The notes under the pieces were generated by a model. It did no database searches, was not told the origin of the DNA, and saw only the letters and a program-made list of their open reading frames with translations. A DNA stretch of 64,000 nucleotides from Rhizopus sp. PT2906. Its lineage: Eukaryota > Mucoromycota > Mucoromycetes > Mucorales > Rhizopodaceae. The stretch spans positions 1 to 64,000 of the forward strand of contig JAMYHX010000115.1 in assembly GCA_025529335.1 (NCBI GenBank). Reading direction: 5' to 3'. Of this stretch, positions 1-9,491 are shown piece after piece; the first letter of the stretch is position 1; every line of letters begins with the position of its first letter. The translations under genes and the position numbers were made by a program.

Positions 1-339
1 GCATGTTGTCTACAATTTATTCCATATACGTCCAGAAGAAAAATTAACATCGTCTAATTTTAGCGTAAAACCCTGTAGTTTAGAAAATTATAAAGAGATA
101 ATTTTTAAAGCGCAGCTTGGAGAATCCCTTATCATATCGTGTGTCCTCTCCACATCAACTGTCGTATTGATGATTGCATAAAAATTCCGTTTGGCGCTTG
201 TCTAAACTAAAAAGTATACTGAAAACATTGTCAAAGGATGATTTTTGAAGTTGAGAGAGGAGGGGGGGAGAGAATAAAATGCAATGATATAAAAAAAAGG
301 GTTTGAATTTGATACAAAAGTTTAAATCGATGAATTGAT
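1..339. other. No gene recognised
   Basis: AT-rich sequence. The only open frame, on the minus strand, is low-complexity and lies mostly 3' of the stop codon of the exon fragment at 340-534. Nothing is supported here apart from possible 3' flank of that fragment. Confidence 0.4.
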
Positions 340-534
340 TTAAAGTTGTTCGTATCCAGGGATATACTCTCCTCTGACTTTTAGAATACAACCTTTCTCA
401 AAGGAATCTGAAAGTTTAGTAGCAGCTGCAGAGTTCATTATTCTTCTAGCAATAGAGAGCTCGATACTTGTATGCTCTTTGTACAATTGGTAAATATTTT
501 TGATTGTTGATTCCACATTTTTGTCTGAACAAGA
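340..534 (-). pseudogene. Orphan 3'-terminal exon, unknown protein
   Basis: On the minus strand a pyrimidine-rich 3' splice site ending in CAG (535-537) is followed by 64 uninterrupted codons and TAA at 340-342. The frame is helical and charged, and its C-terminus reads KGCILKVRGEYIPGYEQL. It looks like a genuine last exon rather than random sequence. No matching upstream exon is visible between 540 and about 640, where transposase scraps begin, so the gene seems to have been cut off. I do not recognise the family. It could also be an exon captured by a mobile element. Confidence 0.35.
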
Positions 535-779
535 CTGAAAAACGTAATCATTTTATTAACAGACAGAAAGGAGATTCATGACAAAAAACGAAAATAGAAG
601 AATGAATGTTGTCGAATACAATGAATTATAGACACCATGAATCAATGTTGTGAGCTTAATATGAAGCATATTTTAATGTCGAAATATATAAGATAACTTT
701 GGCTTATGTCACGAGTAGTTTTATACTCATTAAATATACAAAGCATATAAAGTAAATACACGCTATATATTATATAATG

Positions 780-950
780 GTCTAATTTCTTAGTTTGTCT
801 CAGTGAGCCATCTGAACTAAGTGGCTTTTTGGCTCGTATTGCTCTGTCCGTAAGTTTGGGTCTCATGGTTTGATCAAGCCTATTTCTCGGTCATCATGCT
901 CAGGCCATTAATACTCGCGCCACTGTCGAGTGAATGTGATTTTTTTTTTC
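780..950 (-). pseudogene. Tc1/mariner-type transposase helix-turn-helix scrap
   Basis: Reading the minus strand from about 950 gives a recognition-helix-like STVARVL. Stop codons follow, and then an open stretch beginning MRPKLTDRAIRAKKPLSS. This order, a helix-turn-helix followed by an RPKLTDRAIR-type linker, is typical of the N-terminal DNA-binding part of Tc1-like transposases. The DDE catalytic part is absent and three stops interrupt the piece, so it is a short relic. Family assignment is by pattern only. Confidence 0.4.
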
Positions 951-1589
951 TTTCATTCAATGGTTATATATAAACATATCTGTGCAGTTGGATTAGCGTC
1001 TAATTAAGGTGAAAAACTAAAAAGATAACTATAGCCAATGCACTTGCCCGCATACAAAGATGCAAAGCAGTGGTTCAATCGAGGGAATGAGTAGCGCGGT
1101 ACCGCCCATTGTTAAAGATTCGCAAATACCACGACTCTGCTCATGCCCGTAGTTTTATAGAAAAGAAAAAAGAAAAATACGAGAGGCATCCCCTTATACC
1201 CTGCGCTTTGAGATGTGTTTAAAATTTTTAAAAAGCGATAAGGATTAACAGTCACAATCTTTATCTTACATTCGTGAATTATTTGTTTAAGCCTGTATAT
1301 TTATTTATTATTATTATTCCTTGTAAGATAAACTTGTTAAAAGCAAGTATGTAAACTAGAAAATGGGGAAAAAAGGCTATTTTTCCTATAAAATACTATT
1401 GAGCACACGCAAGCCACATTTTTCAAAAATTTTTTGAAGCCAAAATGAAGTAGCCAAAGCAAGAGGTACAGTCACGCCAAACTCTATATTTTATAAAGCG
1501 CCCATCTCAGTTGAAAATATATCCACAAAAACGAACGCGGCTCTTAACGAGTACGTGAAGAAAGAAAAAGTACTGAGGTATATATTATC
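951..1589. other. Intergenic, nothing recognised
   Basis: No open frame with codon structure, RNA gene or repeat could be supported. Poly-T and poly-A runs and short TTA repeats near 1303-1318 are the only visible structure. Confidence 0.5.
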
Positions 1590-2078
1590 TTAGAAAAGCA
1601 GAGCATTCTCTTGACAACATCTCAGACATAGTTAAGATGCCAAAATCAACAGTGCAGTGGTCTAGAAAAAGTATAGAACATTTTTTAAAGTTAGTTTTTT
1701 TTTTGAAAGATGCTCGGTGAATAAGAGTGTGCCTTTCTTTCATATATTTTTCTCTTATAAGCACATAAAGTGCCTTATTTAACTTTGTCTCAAAAAGAAA
1801 AAGTTGTTACCAGACGCGTTTCAGTAGCACAAATTGCCATTGAAGAAAACATCCCAGAAAGAACCGTATGTCATGTGTTTCAACAATGGAAAAAGAATGA
1901 AACTGTAGGGACGAAACCTAAGTATGGAAGACCGCCTATTTTCAACTATAGAAAAAGAAGAGGGCTAGGAAGAGTAGTACGAGCAAACCGCCGTGCTACT
2001 CTTAAAGAAATTAGTCAACTAATCAGCACCAAGGCTTGTGAGGACACCATACACGGAAATATGATCAAAAGTACATGA
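1590..2078 (+). pseudogene. Tc1-like transposase N-terminal remnant(s)
   Basis: The open frame at 1770-2078 (102 codons) contains a helix-turn-helix (VSVAQIAIEENIPERTVCHV), a GRPP hinge like the GRP(R/P) linker of Tc1 transposases, and a second basic segment ending RRATLKEISQLIST. It stops where the catalytic domain should begin. Just upstream, about 1600-1680, a second HTH-like stretch (SDIVKMPKSTVQWSRKS) is readable, so two related scraps may abut. No DDE residues or terminal inverted repeats were found. The remnant is non-autonomous and not functional. Confidence 0.5.
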
Positions 2079-3290
2079 ACAGTAAGAGAATTGAAAATTT
2101 TCTTAGTCTATTTATAGCAAGTTTGTTAAAGCAATTACTGAATGATTTCTAGTAATCCATTTATTTTAACTATTACTTAACTCTCTTCAGCCCTCAATAT
2201 TCCCTTTGAAATATGAAAAAGATTATTTCCTTTTCCTTTCCTCTTGGGTTATTTATTGAATTCAAAAGGGATACCTAAAGATTAGGAAAACTGTCGTTTA
2301 TTCCTTGAAACAACCCATCGATACTTTAAAATTCACAAGTCACCATATATCACCTTCGAAATTCAATTCTATATCTCTACTTCAAAAAACTGGGCACTCG
2401 ATATGAGCACTCTGTCCCCTAACAAAAAGAATTTGACTAATATTTGGTGCACGTCCTCTACAGTGGAGTTATGTCACACGGAAACTACTGTACTTTTTAC
2501 TTGGTGTGGCTGTAGAATACTTGCTAATAATAGACTTTCTATCTTTTTATACGCTTTTCGCTATGCTTATATACGAACCTTTTTCTATTATCCAGCTACG
2601 GGTAACTCTGTTTTTGATAATGTAAAGCTACTCTATAGTGCTCAAGGGGAAAGTAGAAAAACACATGGATGCATTGCCTCTTTTTCTCAAACTAACAGTT
2701 GAACTTCAACAGTGCCACAAATGAAAGTAATTTATAAACAAAATGTAGTAATTGATCATTATCTAAAGTCTGAAATAAGAAATGCTCAGCGCCACAGTGC
2801 CCCTTTGCCGTATTCCATGCATTCATCTATAATTGATATGTCCAAAACACTCTTTATAAAAAAGACATGTACACAATAAAAAGGCTTTCTCTTTTAAAAA
2901 GTAAACGCGTTTTTAGTATAAAGAAGTTTATTCATATCTTAAAAATGCGAATATATAAACTCGTGTTCCCGCTCTGAAGCTGTGTTTGTTTGCTACAAAT
3001 GAGCGGCAAATTCTTCCGAGAGAGTGAGGTAATAGTGATTACTGATGTACATTAAAAAAATAAAAAAGCTTGAATAAAGCGAGAAATACACAAGCTGTAT
3101 TGTAGTAGTGAACTCTTTGAAAGACTATTTGAAAGAGTCCTTTTAACTAAAGCAAGCGAACAAACTTTGTGGATATGGGATTATTTTCTGGAAAGGTCTT
3201 ATAATTTAAAGTTCAGTGTCTAGAAATTACCGTCCATATCTTCATCCGCTTTTCCGTTTAAAGACATGTCTGGGCAAAAGTGTTACAGAA
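2079..3290. other. Intergenic, no supported gene
   Basis: A 99-codon open frame at 2403-2702 has no recognisable domain and no splice or promoter context, so it is not called. The 3' part is the upstream region of the lectin gene. Confidence 0.45.
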
Positions 3291-3294
3291 AACT

Positions 3295-3303
3295 ATAAAA
3301 AGG
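3295..3303 (+). promoter_or_regulatory. TATA box of lectin gene
   Basis: TATAAAAAG lies about 50 bp before the ATG at 3352 and is followed by a pyrimidine-rich initiator-like stretch. The dead paralogue keeps the same arrangement (CTATAAAAGGG at about 8152), which supports it being a real core promoter. Confidence 0.55.
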
Positions 3304-3351
3304 GCGTAGGCACTCTAACTTTCTTTACAACTTTCTTCTTCTTTTTTGACA

Positions 3352-3854
3352 ATGAGCTACTTAGCAGGACGTACATTCTATATCAAGAGTCAATTCAATG
3401 GACGCGTGCTCGATGTTGAAGGCGCTTCCACCGAGGTAAGTTATGGGCTCTCCTTCATCCCATTCTCTTTTTTTTTTTTACTCATATATTCATACAGGAT
3501 GATGCCCCCGTGATTGTTTATACCCAAAAATATGATGACAACTTGAACCAACTCTGGCGTTATGAAAATGGTTATTTTGTCAACGTTAACTCTGCCAAGG
3601 TTTTGGATATCCGTGGTGGCCAAATGGACCCTGAATCTGAAATTATTCAATACTCTCAAAAGGTATACGAAGAAGCTGTGAACCAAAGATGGAACATTGA
3701 TGAGGAAGGCTATATCTATATTGAAGCTCGTCCTGACTTAGTCTTGGACATTCAAGGCGCCGAGGATGAGGATGGTGTTCCCGTCATCTTGTACAATAGA
3801 CGTGAGGGTGAAGTGTCTTCTAACCAACGTTGGGTGTTGGAACCAGTTGATTAA
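3352..3854 (+). CDS. Ricin-B-type beta-trefoil lectin
   Basis: There are two exons, 3352-3435 and 3498-3854, with a 62-nt intron (GTAAG...ACAG). The predicted protein has 146 residues and is a single beta-trefoil domain. It carries three QxW-type repeats (NQLW, NQRW, NQRW), each preceded by the hydrophobic V/LLDI/V strand typical of ricin-B lectin folds. There is no signal peptide, membrane segment or second domain, so it is probably a cytosolic carbohydrate-binding protein of the kind found as small lectins in fungi. It has no enzymatic A-chain. The start is set by the TATA box at 3295 and by homology with the pseudogene at 8218-8721, which shares the intron position. The sugar ligand cannot be told from sequence. 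Confidence 0.85.
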
Positions 3855-5249
3855 ATAAAATGTATTTTATCACTGTAAACTGTTTACTGTCTTCGTTTTT
3901 ATCAACAGCAGTACTGTTGGTCGTGTCCACGGCATTGGACGTAGGTAGCAGAATTTACTGTAATTATGGTCACACCAAGTAGTGCTCTTTTATCTTCCTT
4001 TTTTGTAAAGATAAAGTCACTTTGCATAGGCCTTCGACGATGGATATTGTAAGTATGCATTCAAGCGTCGCTTTCGATAGCAAAATTTTTCGTAGACATA
4101 GGACAAGAGTCGTTTATTACATATATATTGCTAGTTTCAACAGTTTATTGGGGTTAACTTATGTTGACTATGACTATGAAATGTTAGTTGTGATAACTAA
4201 AGAAATCATGTATAAAGTCTATCTATTGATATCAAACCAGTAAACAATACACATACAGGTAAGAAAAAAAAGAAAAAAAAAGCTTTTCATACTATATTTC
4301 GAGTAATGATCAAGGTTTTTTTATTTAAAATAAAATAGAAACCACAAGTGGTCGTAGTGGAGTGGTGATGGTTCAAAAAACTTGTAATTTCAAGATTAAT
4401 AGCACGGTTTATACGACTATGGGAGTCCATAAACACACATGTTGAGTGTATAATTCTGCTGTGCAAGGGGTAATGTCATCAGGGGATTCCGAGCCAAGGA
4501 GGTCTTTGTACACTTTATGTTTTGCAGCACCAAATGGGTATTCTAACCCTCCTACACTGTACTATGTTTCGATCGTGAATAAAGACCATGCTGTAATATA
4601 ACATGCTTGTAAATTTACACATTCTTTTCTTGCTTTTTGTAGACAAATACCTATTAGGTATCCCAAACTTATTTTGGCGAGCACTACCTATGTTGTCATT
4701 ATACAATTTCACATTACCAGTGCCTCTGCCTAATCTAAGGCTTATCCAGTTTACTCTCTCTGATATAAAATACGATGCCATCATAACTACACACGTTCTT
4801 GCATCTTCGTTGATAGATTGACAGCATAAAGCTACAATAAGTAACAACATTTCTTTTTTTTTTTTTCTTTCTTCTTCTTGAAAATAAACAAACCAAGATG
4901 GTAACTTTATAAACTCATGTTTAGCTTGACGCCACATATTGAAAAGCTTTGTTGGATTACATCATAAGCAATAGGTAGAGGTAGTGCCTGTAGTATTAGT
5001 CTAATTTTTGGTGCATGTAGTGTTTCCCTTAGAATTAGGTCGTTTGCTTAGCCTTTTACAAAATAGTTCAATTTCATAATGCGCCTCACTTGCACAAACA
5101 GACATTGTCATGTCCAGTTGTCTGGCAATTCTTTGGAAGGTATTAGTAGCGAGGCGCTGAAGAAATATTTGTCCGAATGCCCTTTAGTGAAGCCATTGCA
5201 TATCATTAAACAAGAAGCTAACCTGTAAAAAGCAAAGGCTAATTGTACA
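3855..5249. other. Intergenic, nothing firmly recognised
   Basis: Two open frames (4022-4243 plus strand, 4515-4937 minus strand) lack domains or gene-like context. A tRNA-like segment near 4350-4425 was rejected. Several poly-A and poly-T tracts are present. Confidence 0.45.
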
Positions 5250-5309
5250 TTATAACCAAGAATCATTAGCTCCACAGGAGTGTTTTGCCGTTGCCGTTGG
5301 GGTTAAAGC

Positions 5310-5580
5310 GAAATATTCCCAACTAATTCCAACACCACTACCAATATCAGTATCTATCCCAATGCTTCTACCAATCTTAGTACCACAGCAAATACATTTG
5401 ATGATGAATCGGATACCAACACCACTACCACTACTAATACCAATACTGGTGTCATTGAAAATGCAAAAAAAGAAAAGTACAGGAATTCGAAAAATCATCA
5501 GAGGAAATTCCAAAATTACAAAAAAAAAGTTGAGATATCTGGAAGAGTTTCAAAATTAGTAATTGATTTAAAAAAAGGTT
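5310..5580 (+). repeat. Degenerate Asn/Thr-coding minisatellite
   Basis: A run of related ACC/AAT/ACT triplets (for example CCAACACCACTACCAATA units) at about 5330-5450 can be read as an Asn/Thr/Ser-rich open frame that ends at TAA near 5580, immediately before the LINE insertion. No start codon or partner exon is apparent. It may be the decayed tail of a low-complexity protein or simply a degenerate repeat. The LINE target-site duplication begins at its end. Confidence 0.35.
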
Positions 5581-5594
5581 AACTTCAGTGCATA
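5581..5594 (+). repeat. LINE target-site duplication, left copy
   Basis: AACTTCAGTGCATA occurs here and again at 7633-7646, directly flanking the truncated reverse-transcriptase element. Fourteen identical bases at exactly the two element boundaries indicate a target-site duplication from target-primed reverse transcription. Confidence 0.85.
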
Positions 5595-7632
5595 CAACTT
5601 GGATATCGAGCCATTGCTGCGTAGAATTCTACATGATCAAGCTTTTCAAGGATTCTCGGTTCCTCGATCACTTTATGTACCTGCCCACTTCGATCACATC
5701 ATCAAGCTTCTTGCTTACGCCGATGATGTTGCATGCTTTTTGCAATCACTTACTGACTTGCGCATCTTGAACAATCATTTGGCCACGTACTCAGCAGCAT
5801 CCAATGCCCGTATTAATTTCCACAAAACAGAAGCTTTCGCACTGTCTAGGAAACACTCGACCTTTCAATCTACATGGCGAACCCCACTCATTCAGAGCAA
5901 CATTCACGCATGGCATGACTGCAACCCTCCAGAACCCATTTTATACCTTGGATACCCAATTTTCCACAACTCACGACAACGAAATGTGTTTCAAGACCTT
6001 TTGTTGAAGAAAATTGAAAATGCTTGCAACATTCACAATCACCACTCCTTGTCCTTCCGCGGTTGCGTCATCATCGTCAATAGTTTGGTGCTTTCTAAAC
6101 TTTGGTACGTTCAGCGTGTTGTATCCGTGGCGAAACAATTTTTATCTTCGATTGTCTCTATTATAGACAAGTTCATCACTGCCTGCTGTTTTCCCAAGAT
6201 CAGCTTTTCAACCATGACAATTCCTCGGAAACTTGGTGGCCTTGATCTACTGGATCCTTTCATACAGCAATCCGTGCTTCAGCTGCGATGGTTACTTCCG
6301 CTGCTGCAATATTGCCATCTTGCGTCAGAGTTTTGACGCTCGGACGAGCTAACTTCTTCCATTGTTCTGCCTCTTCTAGCTGACTATCTTATTCACCTGA
6401 AAGAGATCTCCATGCGAACTTCAGGGCCTGTACCACCATGCTCCAACTTTCGTCTTCCTTTTTTGTTCCCGTCGTTCCGCCCTCTTCTGTCCAAAGACAG
6501 AGAGTACCCATTATACCTCTTGTATCACGCAATGGACGCTCTTCCCAAAGATTTCTCTACTGTAGTTATAAACCCTGAGATTGCAATGCACATCCCTCTT
6601 GGCTCCATCACCAACTCAATTCGGACTTTCTCGCTTCGTCTCTCGATTTTAAAACTTCCAGCAAGTAGTGCGTACATCATTGACTCAGAATTCCATTTTA
6701 CACGGCCACGCAGTAATATAGAAATTGCTCAGTCACCCAGACTTGTTAAAATGTTTCTGAAAGCGGTTCGGGATGGTCACCTCCAATTGACCGCTTTCTT
6801 CTTACGTACATGTATCGCACAATCCTTAACTCACTTGGCCTCTCCTGCCTATATACATATACTACATCACAATATTGATGCCAGTCAGTTTATCAAGGCC
6901 TGTACACTTGTATCTTCTAGAAGATATCTCATCCAAAGAATTTCGAACTCTTTGTCGTCCGCCTACTCCAAAGTCATTCCCTCGCCTCTCCTCCACGAAA
7001 AGGCTCTCATTTTGGCGTTTTCCTATTCACCTGCAAGCTCGTACTGTCTGGTATTGGGCCTTGCATGGCAAATTGGCCACCCGTTCCCACTCTTTTCAAG
7101 TTCCTTCCTGAACTTGTGGATTCTCCACAGCGCACTTTCTGTAACATATCTGCCGTAGAGGACACTGCCCACATTCTTTATGATTACCCTACCAAGCTAC
7201 TAGTTTGGAAGGAGCTGTGGCCTACATTATTCGGCAAGCAGTTCTCCGCCTCTCTGCTTGAAAAAAGCCCTGTTCAAGTTGGAATTTCCTGACTATTCCG
7301 CCGAAAACGAACTACCTCCTGCAGTTGGAATTGCTTTCACTCTGTTATCCATTTGGCGTGCCCATTCTAACTTGGTGTTTAATTCTCAACCTTTTGTTCC
7401 ATCAACAGTTATCTCTCTTGCCCGTTCAATCATACTATGTTCACACGAACAGCTGTTACAATCGAGAGGAAGTCCATTCCCTCTACCCCATTTCTGTCTA
7501 TAGACTCCCTATCCTTCCACCCACAGCCACTCCAAACAACACAAGATAATATAAAATCAACATCAACAAAGCCCAAAAACATATTCAAAGTGACTTTTAA
7601 CTTTGAGTCCCATGGGCTCCTTATAAAAAAAA
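5595..7632 (+). mobile_element. 5'-truncated non-LTR retrotransposon (LINE)
   Basis: This is the 3' part of a LINE second open reading frame. From 5595 to 6336 a continuous frame carries the end of the reverse-transcriptase palm, including the YADD catalytic motif at about 5717-5728, then the thumb and connection region (SNARINFHKTEAF, LYLGYPIF, IPRKLGGLDLLDP). From 6336 to about 7500 the reading continues in shifting frames with stops. It ends in untranslated sequence and about ten A residues. The N-terminal endonuclease, the first open reading frame and most of the RT fingers are missing, so the copy was dead on arrival. The flanking 14-bp duplications (5581-5594, 7633-7646) define both ends. 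Codon use is richer in C and T than the surroundings, consistent with a foreign element. The exact clade cannot be assigned by eye. Confidence 0.85.
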
Positions 7633-7646
7633 AACTTCAGTGCATA
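7633..7646 (+). repeat. LINE target-site duplication, right copy
   Basis: Identical to 5581-5594 and located directly after the element's A-tail. Confidence 0.85.
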
Positions 7647-7719
7647 AAACCTTAAACAGACCAAACCTCAATATAGCAAATGCATATGATTCTGATATCC
7701 TCTCTTATTCTGTTTATAA

Positions 7720-8060
7720 AGTGAGTATTACCTACTTGATTCTTCAACTATAAACCATAGGCCATTCTTTATCAATATCTTCAAACTGTTGGTAATCAAG
7801 TGGACAATTAAACTAGGCTCATTTTATATTCTTTATTCCATAAATAACTACACTTTTCTTTGTACTTACTGACCGCGTTTCTTCATTTCCTTGTTACGCA
7901 TAATCGATAATTGAGAGAAACGGTGTCCGTAGGCATTGTTATGTTTACTGCATTTGTTGGTAATACTCCATTTGGGCCATATATACACAGTGATGATTGC
8001 TTCAAAGTAGCTTCTTTTCGCGTTATAAGTGAAAAGCTTGGATTTTATCAACCTGTAAGT
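7720..8060 (-). pseudogene. Fragment of unknown gene, duplicated at 29.1-29.4 kb
   Basis: This stretch resembles 29085-29390 over most of its length (shared blocks such as TCTTCAACTATAAA and TTGGTAATACTCC, and the coding-like tail). On the minus strand both copies end in a short basic peptide of the form LS/TxMRxKExKKR. Here it is followed by GQ and a stop. Both copies carry frame interruptions. It lies head-to-head with the dead lectin gene. I do not recognise the source gene. Confidence 0.35.
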
Positions 8061-8151
8061 AAATTACTCTTAAAGAAATTTAATTTTATTATCCTCGTCT
8101 TGGTGCGCCTCTCCTTTGATTGTCTTGTCTCAAAAGACTACCACAGTGAAC

Positions 8152-8162
8152 TATAAAAGGGA
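8152..8162 (+). promoter_or_regulatory. Relic TATA box of lectin pseudogene
   Basis: CTATAAAAGGG about 65 bp before the ATG at 8218, in the same layout as the intact lectin gene (TATA, then a pyrimidine-rich stretch). Confidence 0.45.
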
Positions 8163-8217
8163 GCAAGCAGCACTCTCGCTCTCTTTGTCATTTTCTTTTC
8201 TTATTCTTTAAACAGCA

Positions 8218-8721
8218 ATGTGTTCAAAGCGTTGCTTGCGTGGGGGTTTATTCTTTATCAAGAGTAAATATAATGGAAGCATACTTGAAGTTTTAGGTAG
8301 CTGTATTTCGGTAAGTCACGCATCCATTAGATTATTCTCTCCAATACTCATCATCACAAAGGATGGTACCCCCATTGTTACCGATGAAGAAGGCTTTTAA
8401 AAGGGGTTTAGCCAATTCTGGTCCTATGACAATGGTTACTTTGTTAACGCCAATTGCGGCAAAGTGATGGCCGTCTGTGGTGGCCCTATAAAGCCTAAAG
8501 CCGACATTGTTCAACACATTAGGTTGTCACGCCGAATGACCATGAGTCAAAGATGGGGTATTGATCATCATGATTATATACACATGAAGCATCGTCCAAA
8601 CTTGGTTTTGGAGCTACAAGGTTCGAAATAGGAAGGCGGTGAATACGTTGTCTTGAACAAAAGACGTTAGGGTAAAGCTGGATCTAGGCAATGTTGGATT
8701 TTGGAAGCAATAGAGAAATAA
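8218..8721 (+). pseudogene. Ricin-B-type lectin pseudogene
   Basis: A paralogue of the lectin at 3352-3854 with the same two-exon layout. Exon 1 is 8218-8310, the intron is about 8311-8361, and exon 2 starts at 8362. QxW-like repeats remain (SQFW, SQRW, RQCW). Three in-frame stops, TAA 8398-8400, TAG 8629-8631 and TAG 8668-8670, break the second exon. Promoter and splice sites are preserved, so decay looks fairly recent. Its original stop (8719-8721) lies only 8 bp from the stop codon of the convergent MoaC gene. Confidence 0.85.
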
Positions 8722-8729
8722 ATATTTTA

Positions 8730-9314
8730 TTAAACATTTTCTTTAATCGACGTCTTCCACGGGCCACTTTTGCCACCTGTTTTTTCAACCACTCTTATAT
8801 TTTCAATTTTCATTTCCTTTGTTGCTGCCTTACACATATCATACACAGTTAAGAGCGCAACACTTGTAGCCGTCAAAGCTTCCATCTCAACACCGGTCTT
8901 GCCTGATGTTTGAACAATAGATTCACATTCAACGCTCTTTCTATGGTCATCTAACCAAAGACGTACGTCGATCAATCCCAAAAGCAGAGGGTGACACAGA
9001 GGAATAAGGTTAGAAGTGGATTTAGCTGCTTGAATACCGGCTATTTTTGCTACAGTTAGCACATCTCCCTTTGGTGAATGTGCGTCATTCTTCTTTAGTA
9101 ACTCATAGGCATGCTCTGGTAATATGATTCTTCCAATGGCTTTTGCTTCTCTTTTTGTAGGCACCTTATCTGTTACTGACACCATACGTGCCTCTCCTGT
9201 TTCTGGATCTGTGTGAGTCAGACGAGGATCACTATCACTCTTTGAGGAATACAATCGTTGATTGCTTGCAAGGAATCCTGAATGTGTTATGGGAGGTAGA
9301 GAATGAAAAGGCAT
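8730..9314 (-). CDS. MOCS1B: MoaC: cyclic pyranopterin monophosphate synthase
   Basis: A single exon of 194 residues. The MoaC domain is complete: an LTHTD...GEARMVSVTDK opening, KGDVLTVAKIAGIQAAK, the LIPLCHPL active-site segment, and GVEMEALTATSVALLTVYDMC with a C-terminal KTGGKSG. The enzyme turns the MoaA product 3',8-cyclo-7,8-dihydro-GTP into cyclic pyranopterin monophosphate, step 1b of molybdenum cofactor synthesis. I start at the ATG at 9314; the codon before it is TTG. The first 28 residues are basic, Ser-rich and end RLYSS, resembling a mitochondrial presequence cleavage site, which fits the known mitochondrial site of this step. MoaA lies upstream on the same strand, 177 bp away. 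In many fungi and animals the two activities share one gene; here they appear to be separate. Confidence 0.93.
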   Translation of the reverse strand: MPFHSLPPITHSGFLASNQRLYSSKSDSDPRLTHTDPETGEARMVSVTDKVPTKREAKAIGRIILPEHAYELLKKNDAHSPKGDVLTVAKIAGIQAAKSTSNLIPLCHPLLLGLIDVRLWLDDHRKSVECESIVQTSGKTGVEMEALTATSVALLTVYDMCKAATKEMKIENIRVVEKTGGKSGPWKTSIKENV

Positions 9315-9491
9315 CAAATGGTTGAAACGGTATTTGCTACTATTGTCTATCTTTACTTATTAATTGTTTGCTTTCATCAAAGGACGGGGGACAATTGTAT
9401 CATTACAGCAATGAGAATATGATTGTTTATATAAATATATTTGCAGGTTATCTACATTGTGCTTAAAGTTGGCCTCAGCTGTAATGACACA

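Noticed and set aside
880..925. Box C/D snoRNA-like motifs (ATGATGA and CTGA) on the minus strand
   Set aside because: Box order and terminal stem do not fit a C/D snoRNA, and the stretch is explained by the broken Tc1 transposase reading.
4350..4425. tRNA-like segment with complementary ends (GGTCGTA ... TACGACT) and a central CTTGTAA loop
   Set aside because: The anticodon stem has only about three pairs, the D- and T-arms lack their conserved bases, and no GGTTCRA motif is present. Judged chance or a very old pseudogene.
4515..4937. 140-codon minus-strand frame
   Set aside because: Composition is low-complexity and Cys/Ile-rich without a domain; likely random in AT-rich DNA.
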